Shown: positions 14,921-23,357 of the stretch, piece after piece
How the letters are laid out: every line of letters starts with the position of its first letter
How positions within the stretch are numbered: position 1 is the first letter of the stretch
Source of the DNA: JAJDIA01 sp031555145
GTDB taxonomy: Bacteria; Bacteroidota; Bacteroidia; Bacteroidales; Tannerellaceae
DNA length: 24,487 bases
Direction: 5' to 3'
NCBI GenBank assembly: GCA_031555145.1
Contig: JAVBUR010000111.1
Location: forward strand, 1-24,487
The notes under the pieces: generated by a model
Database searches by the model: none
Told to the model about the DNA's origin: nothing
What the model saw: the letters and a program-made list of their open reading frames with translations, nothing else
Translations under genes and position numbers: made by a program

Positions 14921-16669
14921 TTATTTCAAAATTTTTATCTCATCCGGCACCTTTATCTCACTCTTTATCTGTCCGTTCGGTTGTTTTTCATGACGAATGG
15001 TCACCAGACCATAGGGCGTCGGGAACGCTCCCTCCACCCAGTCCAGATCACCCAGGTGCGGCGTAATGCGGATGGTGCGGCAACCGGGTTCTACCACCTG
15101 CACGCCCAACACATATTCACTCAGCCACGACGTCGGTCCTGAAGCCCAGCCATGACACAAACTATGCCGGAAACCTTGATAACAATACGCCCCATATGCT
15201 CCATGGATATCCTTTTTCCCCTGCGGGACCAGTTCATCGATACGAGACGCCCCCGGTAACCAATCCAGGTTAAAATCCTCCCAAAATGTCGTTGCTCCCA
15301 AGTCTATCATAGCACCCCAGTAGGTACGGATCACATCCAACGCCCCTTGGTAATTACCGGCTTCCGCCATGGCACGCAACATATAATAACCATAGAATGT
15401 AGAGAATCCCTTCCCTCCATTCACTGCCAAATAGTCTTTATTTGCCTTATCGGCAGGCATCAACCCTGCCAAAGTCAGTAACGCTGCAGCCTGCTTGGAA
15501 CCAGGTGCATCCGGTGCTTTTCCTGATCGTTCTACCGCCTTTACAACAACTGGTGCTGCTTTTTTCATTCGTACAGCCATGCTTCCACATGCAGCAGCCA
15601 ACTTCTTATCTCCTATGATTGTACACAACTCTTCACCCGCCTGCATGGCCAGTACCATCATCGCCTGCAACCCGGCATCAATCGCCGCTTTATGCTCACT
15701 CGACGGCCAGTCCAGGAAACGATTTCCATCCAATCGTTCCCGTCCATCAGCTCCTACTTTTGAGATCAGATGCCGCAACAAGCCCGCCATATAGTCCTGT
15801 TGCTCTTTCAAATACGCTAAATCTCCCTGGTAATAATACCAATCCCTATGAATCAACAACCACCAAATCGAATACGAACTGATCCCGTTCATCCATTGCG
15901 AAAAAGGGGTAATATCGCGGATCAGATCCAAACTCTTCGGAACGACCTCATTATGCCCGAAGACTGTATTTACGGTCATTACCTCCGGATGTAAATCGCC
16001 AATCCACACCAGCCGGTCGCGCTTGATCCCGTCCCACAGGTATTCCTGCATATTCAGATGAACGGTATAGGCACCCGTCTCCCATATTCTGTTTAATCGC
16101 TCATCACTGCTTCGGAACGAACCAAGGTATGGTATATCCCTGAAAGCCGAGATCGCCCTCACCTCTTTTAGGTGTAATTCGGCCGTATCCACAACATCCA
16201 CCCGCGCAAAACGAAACCCTGAGTTACCGACTTCCAGCACCCCCAACCAAGGCAATTGAACCGTAAAATCCCGCATCGCATGGTCATTTCCAGCCCCATT
16301 CTTACCATCTATCTCCGCCATCGCTTCACTCACCGACTCACCCAACCGTATCCGCACAGTGATCGGCTTCTGAGAGGGAGGCATTCCCGTCACCAGCTGG
16401 ATTCCACCTTGAATTTCCTTGCCAAAATCCAATAGAAACGCCGGTCGTTTCTCTCCATCAGTCTTTATCTTGCAGATAAACCGATTTGCCAGATCCGCCT
16501 GCCCATTTCCCGGACGAAGCAGATAATCCAGCCCGGTTATCTGAGAATCATACTGCGTCCACACCACCCGCTCCGGCGTCAGATACTCCCGCACACGGCT
16601 ATCACGCTGCTGGCCCACTACCGTTGAACAAATCAACCCCAAAATCAAACTAAAAATAGGCTTCTTCAT
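14921..16669 (-). CDS. Divergent GH78-like six-hairpin glycosidase
   Basis: A 582-residue exported protein (signal about 1-20, ends VVGQ), shorter than usual GH78 because it keeps only one N-terminal beta domain (about 30-180) before the (alpha/alpha)6 barrel. The acid motif reads DGIKRDRLVWIGD. D213 and D225 align with the outer aspartates of the other two rhamnosidases, but the central general-acid Glu is Asp218. The candidate base E464 in TTFWEDF is kept, and a C-terminal sandwich (CRTIRITPHL) is present. The change may alter substrate or geometry or reduce activity. The motif looks like a coherent subgroup rather than decay. It lies 69 bp after the aldolase stop codon and is the first of the three hydrolases to be transcribed. 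Confidence 0.78.
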   Translation of the reverse strand: MKKPIFSLILGLICSTVVGQQRDSRVREYLTPERVVWTQYDSQITGLDYLLRPGNGQADLANRFICKIKTDGEKRPAFLLDFGKEIQGGIQLVTGMPPSQKPITVRIRLGESVSEAMAEIDGKNGAGNDHAMRDFTVQLPWLGVLEVGNSGFRFARVDVVDTAELHLKEVRAISAFRDIPYLGSFRSSDERLNRIWETGAYTVHLNMQEYLWDGIKRDRLVWIGDLHPEVMTVNTVFGHNEVVPKSLDLIRDITPFSQWMNGISSYSIWWLLIHRDWYYYQGDLAYLKEQQDYMAGLLRHLISKVGADGRERLDGNRFLDWPSSEHKAAIDAGLQAMMVLAMQAGEELCTIIGDKKLAAACGSMAVRMKKAAPVVVKAVERSGKAPDAPGSKQAAALLTLAGLMPADKANKDYLAVNGGKGFSTFYGYYMLRAMAEAGNYQGALDVIRTYWGAMIDLGATTFWEDFNLDWLPGASRIDELVPQGKKDIHGAYGAYCYQGFRHSLCHGWASGPTSWLSEYVLGVQVVEPGCRTIRITPHLGDLDWVEGAFPTPYGLVTIRHEKQPNGQIKSEIKVPDEIKILK

Positions 16670-16738
16670 ATGTACAGTTTCAAAGGTTACACAGCCTTAG
16701 GCGATGTCCTTATCTTCAATCGCCTGACCCTATATGAC

Positions 16739-17539
16739 TCACAACCCAAACGCCTCTGCCAAATCGTCCAGCTGTTCATCCGTCATGCCCTGTGGCTCAT
16801 ATCCCGCTATCCGGGCACTCAAATAGATTTGTGCCGATTTACTCAGCGTATCAATGGCATCAAAGCACTCAATCAGATCCTCGCCTACCGCCAGTATCCC
16901 GTGCTTCTCCCAGAATACTACATCATGCTGTGCTAACAAACGTATCGTTGCATGCGCCAGTTCAATCGTCCCTGGAATCTCATACGGAACGATTCCCACA
17001 CCCTTCGGCACAATAATCCGACTCTCTGGAATCATACTCCACAGCGTCCGCGTCAGTTTTTCGGAGTCGAGGAAGGGTTTGCAATGTGTCAAGCCAATCA
17101 GATCCGTAGGATGTGTATGTAGCACCACCCGGTTCTTTCGCCCCGAAGCCACCACATAATTATGCATCAGTAAATGCGAGGGCAGTTCCGAGGTTGGCAT
17201 CACCGGCTGCTCAGCGACAATCTCATAGCTACATCCATCCGACGTAATACGGATGATCGACCCATTGGCAAACGGCTCCTTTGCGACATAGCGCATTCGT
17301 TTCCCTGTACCCGTCACATAAAACAGGTTTCCGGCCAGTGCCGTCACCGGTTCTTTCAGTTCAACAGCAGGACAAAGTGCAGGCAGTTCTTTTTCGGCTT
17401 CGCTCATCAACTCCGTCACATTTACAGAGATATTTCCTCCGTTCCGTTCCGCCCACCCTTTTATCCACAGATATCCTGCTACTTCTGCAATCCGGTCAAT
17501 CTCAGCCATCAGGCCGGCATTCATTCTCAATATCATCAT
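16739..17539 (-). CDS. rhaD: Rhamnulose-1-phosphate aldolase
   Basis: A 266-residue class II aldolase that splits L-rhamnulose 1-phosphate into dihydroxyacetone phosphate and L-lactaldehyde. Zinc ligands are visible as H141 and H143 in HTHPTD and H213 in EKHGIL. The catalytic Glu is E118 in PTSELPSHLLMH. The N-terminal WAERNGGNISV matches the phosphate-binding part of the fold. The length is close to E. coli RhaD. The start at 17539 has a second ATG directly after it, so the start may be one codon shorter. It lies 31 bp downstream of the permease gene. In Bacteroides nomenclature this gene is called rhaA. Confidence 0.95.
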   Translation of the reverse strand: MMILRMNAGLMAEIDRIAEVAGYLWIKGWAERNGGNISVNVTELMSEAEKELPALCPAVELKEPVTALAGNLFYVTGTGKRMRYVAKEPFANGSIIRITSDGCSYEIVAEQPVMPTSELPSHLLMHNYVVASGRKNRVVLHTHPTDLIGLTHCKPFLDSEKLTRTLWSMIPESRIIVPKGVGIVPYEIPGTIELAHATIRLLAQHDVVFWEKHGILAVGEDLIECFDAIDTLSKSAQIYLSARIAGYEPQGMTDEQLDDLAEAFGL

Positions 17540-17570
17540 ATACTATTATAATTCGTTTTAAATTAATCCT

Positions 17571-18596
17571 TTATACCAAATTCGGAAACAGGAGTGCGAA
17601 GATCAGAATACACATTCCCAGTGCCAGCACCACCACTGTTTGTCGACCACATCCCTTCCACTCTTTCAGCAAAATACCCCACACATTACTGAAGATTACA
17701 TTCAGCGACATCAGGATGCTCCACGAAAACGCCAGCATCACCGGTGCATCGGCAAAGAATTCCTTTCCCATCCCCAGCCCGAAAAACTGCGAATACCACA
17801 GTCCACCTGCCAGTGCACAAAATAACACATTATTAAACAAGACGCTACCCGGACGACTGATATATTCTTTGCCCGTCTTATTTCGGATGTTCTGATAGAT
17901 ACAATAGGTAGCATTCGTAATAAAGCCTCCCAATGTCACCAACAGAATGACCGGATTCAGCGCAAATAACTTATTGGCACCAGTCTCTTTTGCTTTCGCC
18001 AGGATCTCGTTGCCCGATTCCAAGCCAAGATTGAAGCAGGCACTCATGACCCCGGCCAACAATGCTACCAACAACCCTTTCGTCAATGCGAAATCCTTGA
18101 TAGCAGCCGTTCTCTCTTCGGCGGTCATATTCCGGGCACGCAAAGAGCCGGCATAACCAATCACGGCAATGCCAGCCAGCGTGATACATACTCCGATCAG
18201 TAGGATCAGTCCGTCACCATGCAGCAGGTCTGTTCCACCGAATACAGCCGGAAACAACGTTCCGAAACCGGCACAAGTACCCAACGCAATACTCTGTCCC
18301 AGAGCAATCCCGAGATAACGCATACTCAACCCAAAGGTCAGTCCGCCGACACCCCAGAGCATCCCATAGACCACAGCACCCGTTGCACCACCTGCCCGCC
18401 AGAGTTCTACGAGACTACTCCCTTCCGGCACTGCCAGTAACGCCCCCAGATAGGGGAATATCAGCCAGGCAAAGATTCCCTGCACCAACCAGAAACTCTC
18501 CCAGCTCCAGTCTTTTACCTTACGTATCGGCACATACGAGCTACTCTGCCCCAAGCTGCCAACGGCAATAATCAGTAATCCAATCAGTATATCCAT
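17571..18596 (-). CDS. rhaT: L-rhamnose/proton symporter
   Basis: A 341-residue inner-membrane permease of the RhaT family (drug/metabolite transporter superfamily) that imports L-rhamnose with protons. About ten hydrophobic helices span the whole length. Recognisable family segments are the N-terminal GSLGQSSSYVPIRKVKDWSWESFW and the middle SMRYLGIALGQSIALG. Length is normal and the frame is intact. It lies 51 bp after the isomerase and 31 bp before the aldolase. In Bacteroides the equivalent gene is named rhaP. Confidence 0.94.
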   Translation of the reverse strand: MDILIGLLIIAVGSLGQSSSYVPIRKVKDWSWESFWLVQGIFAWLIFPYLGALLAVPEGSSLVELWRAGGATGAVVYGMLWGVGGLTFGLSMRYLGIALGQSIALGTCAGFGTLFPAVFGGTDLLHGDGLILLIGVCITLAGIAVIGYAGSLRARNMTAEERTAAIKDFALTKGLLVALLAGVMSACFNLGLESGNEILAKAKETGANKLFALNPVILLVTLGGFITNATYCIYQNIRNKTGKEYISRPGSVLFNNVLFCALAGGLWYSQFFGLGMGKEFFADAPVMLAFSWSILMSLNVIFSNVWGILLKEWKGCGRQTVVVLALGMCILIFALLFPNLV

Positions 18597-18632
18597 AACT
18601 GCGAACTGTTACTTATCAATTCTTAATCGAAG

Positions 18633-18648
18633 ATCGGCCTTAGCCGAT
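18633..18648 (-). other. Short intercistronic hairpin after rhaA
   Basis: A perfect 6-bp stem (ATCGGC with GCCGAT) closes a 4-nt loop and touches the rhaA stop codon. An outer TAATCG/CGATTA pair partly surrounds it. There is no T tract, so it is more likely an RNA-protecting or processing hairpin between rhaA and rhaT than a terminator. Confidence 0.35.
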
Positions 18649-19907
18649 TAAACTCTCTTGCTTGTCACGTCCCGCTCATATTCCAGGATCGACTCGATAT
18701 AGTTCTCACCCACCGGGACCCCTTCCTGCAGGCAATACATATCCCAAACTGCATTCCACGGCAAACTCTTCATTTCTTCCTGCCATGCCAGTCGTTCAAA
18801 ACCACGCCCTTCTGCTTCACACTGCTGCAAAGTAGCCGAGGGTTCCAACATCGCCTGCAGGAATGCCTTCTGCGTAGCCCGGCAGCCGATCACATACGCA
18901 CCGATCCGGTTGATTGTCGCATCGAAATAATCGAGGCCGATATGTACCCTGCCCAGTGCATCACAGCGAATGATCTCCCGTGCCAGATCCATCAGATCGT
19001 CGTTCAGGATCACCACATGGTCGCTGTCCCAGCGAACCGGACGGCTCACATGCAACATAATCTCCGGCGTAAACAACAACAATGAGGAGACCTTATCCGC
19101 AATGCTCTCCGTCAAATGGAAATGTCCCGTATCCAATGTCACAATCTTGTTCTTCTTCGCACCATACCCGAGATAGAAATCATAAGAACCAACCGTATAG
19201 CTTTCCAAGCCGATACCGAACAGTTTCGCCTCGATACAATCCTTCATATGCTTGTATTCCGTGGAGAAAATCTCATCCAGCGACTCTTCCAGTATCCGGC
19301 GATACTTCAACCGGTTGGCCGGTACTTCCTTGCTTCCGTCATGTATCCACAGATTCATCATGGCTGGGTCACCCTGAAAGGCACCCATTTCTTCGCTGAT
19401 CCATCGACAACGTTTCGTATGCTCGATCCAGAAATCACGGATACCCTTATCCGGGTTAGCCAGCGTCAAGTCGCCGCTCTTCGGATGTGAAAATGAGGTA
19501 CTATTGAAATCCAGTTTCAATCCGTTTACCTTTGCCCACTCCATCCAACTCTGGAAATGTTCGGGTGCCACTTCATCGCGATCCACTTTCTTACCTTGGA
19601 AGTCTCCATATATTTCATGCAAACTTAACCGGTGCTTTCCGCCAATCAGCGATGAGGCTTTGAGGATATCCGCCCGTAACTCATCTTTTGTACGCGCCCG
19701 TCCCGGATAATTACCCGTCACCTGTATCCCGCCAGTCAATGAACCTCCTTGGTTCTCAAACCCTGTCACATCATCTGCCTGCCAGCAATGCAACGACAGC
19801 GATATCTTTTGCATATCCTGCAACGCCTTATTCGCATTTACTCCCACAGCGGCATACCGTTCCACGGCTGCCTCATAAGCTGCTCTGACTACACTTTCCT
19901 TATTCAT
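18648..19907 (-). CDS. rhaA: L-rhamnose isomerase
   Basis: A 419-residue cytosolic enzyme converting L-rhamnose to L-rhamnulose, the same length as E. coli RhaA. The manganese ligands fall at the E. coli family positions: H262 in LDTGHFH, and D294 and D296 in VRWDSDHVV. The N-terminal SLHCWQADDVTGFE and GGIQVTGNYPGRARTKDELR are family signatures. It lies 35 bp after the GH127 gene. In Bacteroides this gene is called rhaI, whereas rhaA there means the aldolase. Confidence 0.96.
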   Translation of the reverse strand: MNKESVVRAAYEAAVERYAAVGVNANKALQDMQKISLSLHCWQADDVTGFENQGGSLTGGIQVTGNYPGRARTKDELRADILKASSLIGGKHRLSLHEIYGDFQGKKVDRDEVAPEHFQSWMEWAKVNGLKLDFNSTSFSHPKSGDLTLANPDKGIRDFWIEHTKRCRWISEEMGAFQGDPAMMNLWIHDGSKEVPANRLKYRRILEESLDEIFSTEYKHMKDCIEAKLFGIGLESYTVGSYDFYLGYGAKKNKIVTLDTGHFHLTESIADKVSSLLLFTPEIMLHVSRPVRWDSDHVVILNDDLMDLAREIIRCDALGRVHIGLDYFDATINRIGAYVIGCRATQKAFLQAMLEPSATLQQCEAEGRGFERLAWQEEMKSLPWNAVWDMYCLQEGVPVGENYIESILEYERDVTSKRV

Positions 19908-19942
19908 ATTTTATTATTTTTACGTATTGTTTTCTTTCATTA

Positions 19943-21805
19943 TTAATACGGTTGATAGGGTGCGCGCCTCACGTTCAGTGTCTTAGGTAGCCAGACGCGG
20001 TAACGCTGTGATACATCCCATGAGTTACCCGCTGAGGCAAAGTCGCAGAAATGGATCGCACGAGCCTTGCCATGTCCTTCCAGGTCGGTCCCCAGTACCA
20101 TCGCTGCCGTAAATGCCATCCAGGCAAAACCGGGGGGTGTAGCAGGTGTAAGTTCTACAATTCCGTTTGTAGCCTGAATCACTGAAGCCTCGTCTACATC
20201 TCCGTCATCGAAGCGACTGTCACGCGCTAATACCAGCGGACCACGTATAATAGCCTGCGCCTGATCTTGCTCGGCAAGGCGGGCGCGAAGATCAAATCGG
20301 ATCGTTATTTTGTCTCCTTTCTTCCAGGTGCGGGTGATAGGGTAATAAGCGCCGGGCAGGATATCTGTGATCGGTTGACCATTCACTTCCACAGTCACCT
20401 GTTCGCTCCAGGCAGGAATCCGCAAGGCAAGAGTAAATGGCGAAGCGGCTGTCGGATTCACTTCAATCAGTATCTCGTCAGTGACAGGATAATCGGTTAT
20501 TTGTTTAAGGTGGACAGTTTGTTTTCCGGACAATTTCAGATCAGTCTCAGAGGGTGTGTACAGGTTGACATTGATCCGGCTGTCTTTCACCTGATAAGCC
20601 ACATGGGGAATGAGGGCAAAAGCGCGCGGCCCATTAGCATTACAGCAGTTGATGTGCATATGACACTGTTCTTCTCCTTCGTGGCGCCATCCTTCGAGTG
20701 GGCTGTATTTGGCAATCTGCGAAGCATCATCCTTGAGGGATGCCAACAAAGCATTATACAGGGTACGTTCAATCTGATCGGCATAGAGCGAGTTGCCTGT
20801 TAATTCCAACAGACGGTTGCACAGCTGCATCCAGGTGAATGTCACACAGGTCTCCATCGTATGATAGGTCGGGATCGTTTGTCTGTCGTGTCCTCCATAC
20901 CAGCATTCAAGGGCACTTCCTGATCCGGCTATATTGATCTCTTCACGGATAATATGCCCGACGGTTTTCTCCACAACGGAAAGGTAGAGCGGATTACCGG
21001 TTATCTTATAGAGCTCCAGCAGTCCTTCGTAGCAAGACATCATCTCGTAGGCTTTCTGCCCGTTCTCACGCGAGAACCATTCCTTCGGGTGTGGGAAACG
21101 GAGTGCTACAGGAATGTCGGCTATGGCTTTGCTGATCAGTTGCGGACCTGCGGGAGTCTCCCATTGGCTGACAATATAATGGGCAAAATCAAGATAGCGT
21201 TGATCGTTGGTACGATTATAGAGTAAAACGACGGGCTCAAGGACAGATGAACTAGCCATTCCCACATAGTTACCTGTTTCTACAATGCTCACCTTACCGG
21301 GACCTACCTGTGTCATCAGGTGATCGACCACCCGGCGAGCAGCTGTTAGCGCCTTGTTATCACCCGACAGATCGTACCAGGCCAAGAGACCGAGGGCAAC
21401 ATACTTGCGTCCCCATACATCCCATTGAGCCAGTTGTGCTTCCGGCGTATAGTTACCTATATATCCATTGGGTAACTGTGTTTGCATCAGGGCGTTTGCA
21501 GCATCCTGTATGATTTTGTAAAGTTCAGGATCCTTGTTATAACGATAAGAGGCAATGGCTCCCTGTATCCATTTACCCCAAAACTCCATCTGCCAACGAG
21601 ACGTTTCGTTCTGATGGCGAAAAGGTTCAACCAGATGATCTGTATCCTGCCCCTTCACACGGTGTTCGATACAGGCGTCCATTCGCTCACCGACATAACC
21701 GGCAATATGGATATGTTGTACCGGATCGCTTGATTTGCTTTGTGCATTGGCTGTTACTGTGATCAACAATAGACCTGATGCCAGAAAAGATAATAAATGT
21801 TTCAT
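19943..21805 (-). CDS. Exported GH127-type beta-L-arabinofuranosidase (DUF1680 superfamily)
   Basis: A 620-residue exported hydrolase with signal about 1-22 (ends ANAQ). The (alpha/alpha)6 barrel spans about 30-430 and beta domains fill the C-terminus. The zinc/thiolate site of beta-L-arabinofuranosidases is visible: E318 and C320 in MET-C, and C387-C388 in HINCCNANGPR. The second or paired Cys would supply the nucleophile. ECWYGGHDRQTIPTYH (300-315) is also a family segment. Activity on beta-L-arabinofuranose, as in pectic or hydroxyproline-linked glycans, is expected from the family; GH146 is a close alternative. Its place between rhaB and rhaA, 29 and 35 bp away, links arabinofuranose removal to rhamnose release. 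Confidence 0.86.
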   Translation of the reverse strand: MKHLLSFLASGLLLITVTANAQSKSSDPVQHIHIAGYVGERMDACIEHRVKGQDTDHLVEPFRHQNETSRWQMEFWGKWIQGAIASYRYNKDPELYKIIQDAANALMQTQLPNGYIGNYTPEAQLAQWDVWGRKYVALGLLAWYDLSGDNKALTAARRVVDHLMTQVGPGKVSIVETGNYVGMASSSVLEPVVLLYNRTNDQRYLDFAHYIVSQWETPAGPQLISKAIADIPVALRFPHPKEWFSRENGQKAYEMMSCYEGLLELYKITGNPLYLSVVEKTVGHIIREEINIAGSGSALECWYGGHDRQTIPTYHTMETCVTFTWMQLCNRLLELTGNSLYADQIERTLYNALLASLKDDASQIAKYSPLEGWRHEGEEQCHMHINCCNANGPRAFALIPHVAYQVKDSRINVNLYTPSETDLKLSGKQTVHLKQITDYPVTDEILIEVNPTAASPFTLALRIPAWSEQVTVEVNGQPITDILPGAYYPITRTWKKGDKITIRFDLRARLAEQDQAQAIIRGPLVLARDSRFDDGDVDEASVIQATNGIVELTPATPPGFAWMAFTAAMVLGTDLEGHGKARAIHFCDFASAGNSWDVSQRYRVWLPKTLNVRRAPYQPY

Positions 21806-21834
21806 AATAGCTTATTTTCCCAAATCTATACTCC

Positions 21835-23259
21835 TTATTCCTGCGGTTCAAACGTCTTCAACGGAAACGTCTCTGCGATTACCCGCCTCATATCCCAGCG
21901 ATCCGCCAACAGTCCGGCGGCCTTGGCCTGTATCAGGCAGTTGCCTATCGCCGTCGCCTCACAAGGGCCTGCTACTACCGGCATCCCGATTGCATCTGCC
22001 GTCCACTGGTTCAGCAAGTCGTTCTGCGATCCGCCACCAATCACATGCAACCGCTCGATGGGCTGCGGCGCTAACTCCTTCAACAACCCCAGCACCTCTT
22101 TATAGCGGTTCACCAGACTGCCGAATATACACCGCACAAACTCGGCATCACTGTTCGGCACCTGCAGTCCAGACCGTTCACACGCCTCGCGTATTGCCCC
22201 CGTCATACTCGACGGATTGGCAAAGGCCGGATCATCCGGGCTAATCAATGAACCGAAATCTATTGCTTCTTCCGCCATCCGCACAATGTCCGGATAGGTG
22301 TACATACGGCCTTCCCGCTCCCATTCCTTCCGGCATTGCTCCAGAAGCCACATCCCGGTAATATTTTTCAGGAACCGTGTCGTTCCTTCGATTCCTCCTT
22401 CATTGGTGAAGTTATGCAGGTAAGAGGCCGCTGTAATGATCGGTTCCTCTGTCTCGATTCCCATCAGGCTCCACGTTCCACTGCTCAGGTAGGCAAAACG
22501 GGCATCTGCTGCCGGAACAGCCGCCACAGCCGAAGCCGTATCATGCCCCGCTACAGCGATAACTGGCACCTTGCCGATTCCTGTTTCTGTAGCCAAGGCA
22601 TCGGTCAACGTACCGATCGTCGTTCCCGGCATCACCAATGGCTTGAATAGCGAGGGAGAGATATCAATGGCCTCAAGTAAGGAGTTTTCGATCTGGCGTG
22701 TCACCGGATTGAGCAATTGCGAAGTAGAAGCCTCCGTATATTCGCACACCTGTACCCCAGTCAACAAATATGACAGCAGATCAGGCATAAAAAGCACACT
22801 CTCCGCCGCCGTCAACGGGGCGAACCCTTCTTCCTTTGCCCGGTAAAGCTGGAAAAGGCTGTTAAAATCCATAACCTGAATTCCTGTCAGCCCATACACC
22901 TCTTCCCGTGGCACCCGTTGAAAATACGCATCCGACGCCCCTATAGTATATGGATCGCGATATGCGCGAGGCAATCCCAGCAACGTCCCGTCCCGTCCAA
23001 TATACCCAAAGTCCACCCCCCAGGTATCAATCCCGATCGAGTCCAGATGGACACCCTGTCGTGCACAAATGGTCAGCCCTTCCTTCAGCGCTGCATACAA
23101 TTGATACACGTTCCAGTAATACCGGCCGTGCATTTCCATGATGCCATTAGGGAAACGATGAATCTCCTGCATTTCAAATTTGACACCTGCCAGCGTCCCT
23201 AGTACAGCCCTACCGCTGGTAGCTCCGATATCAAAAGCCAGAAAATGATGTGTCTTCAC
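21835..23259 (-). CDS. rhaB: Rhamnulokinase
   Basis: A 474-residue FGGY-family kinase that phosphorylates L-rhamnulose at O-1. N-terminal ATP-site motif DIGATSGR (from residue 10), IDTWGVDFG at about 77-85, catalytic Asp240 in AGHDTASAV, and GGGSQN at about 408-413 are all intact. No ATG precedes the conserved FLAFDIGATSGR. The candidates are GTG at 23259, chosen here, and TTG at 23271. GTG is preferred because it matches the usual family N-terminus and the TTG overlaps a possible -7 box. First gene of the rhamnose operon, divergent from the regulator. Called rhaK in Bacteroides. Confidence 0.94.
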   Translation of the reverse strand: MKTHHFLAFDIGATSGRAVLGTLAGVKFEMQEIHRFPNGIMEMHGRYYWNVYQLYAALKEGLTICARQGVHLDSIGIDTWGVDFGYIGRDGTLLGLPRAYRDPYTIGASDAYFQRVPREEVYGLTGIQVMDFNSLFQLYRAKEEGFAPLTAAESVLFMPDLLSYLLTGVQVCEYTEASTSQLLNPVTRQIENSLLEAIDISPSLFKPLVMPGTTIGTLTDALATETGIGKVPVIAVAGHDTASAVAAVPAADARFAYLSSGTWSLMGIETEEPIITAASYLHNFTNEGGIEGTTRFLKNITGMWLLEQCRKEWEREGRMYTYPDIVRMAEEAIDFGSLISPDDPAFANPSSMTGAIREACERSGLQVPNSDAEFVRCIFGSLVNRYKEVLGLLKELAPQPIERLHVIGGGSQNDLLNQWTADAIGMPVVAGPCEATAIGNCLIQAKAAGLLADRWDMRRVIAETFPLKTFEPQE

Positions 23260-23266
23260 GGATATA

Positions 23267-23297
23267 AACAATTAGATAAATGATCAACTGATGCAAA
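23267..23297 (-). promoter_or_regulatory. Possible promoter of the rhamnose operon
   Basis: Read leftward, TTTG (23294-23297) is followed after 19 bp by TAATTGTT (23267-23274), which matches four of the six fixed bases of TAnnTTTG. A weak -7 box fits an activator-dependent promoter. Transcription would then begin almost at the GTG start, leaving hardly any leader, which weakens the call. Confidence 0.28.
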
Positions 23298-23314
23298 ACT
23301 ACGGACTAAAAACC

Positions 23315-23322
23315 TATCTTTG
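23315..23322 (+). promoter_or_regulatory. -7 box of the AraC-family regulator gene
   Basis: TATCTTTG matches TAnnTTTG exactly and lies 35 bp upstream of the regulator ATG. No -33 TTTG is seen at the usual distance. The 98-bp divergent spacer must also hold any regulator operator, but no convincing repeated half-site was found. Confidence 0.4.
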
Positions 23323-23357
23323 CTTATGAAAATGATTTAATACCTTTCAATTCTGAC

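Noticed and set aside
16699..16725. A 7-bp inverted repeat (AGGCGAT/ATCGCCT) between rhaD and the third glycosidase.
   Set aside because: The stem is short, the loop is 13 nt and no T tract follows; such a pair is expected by chance.
17461..17469. TTATCCACA, a perfect DnaA-box sequence.
   Set aside because: It is a single copy within the conserved rhaD coding region, with no AT-rich unwinding region or clustered boxes, so there is no origin here.
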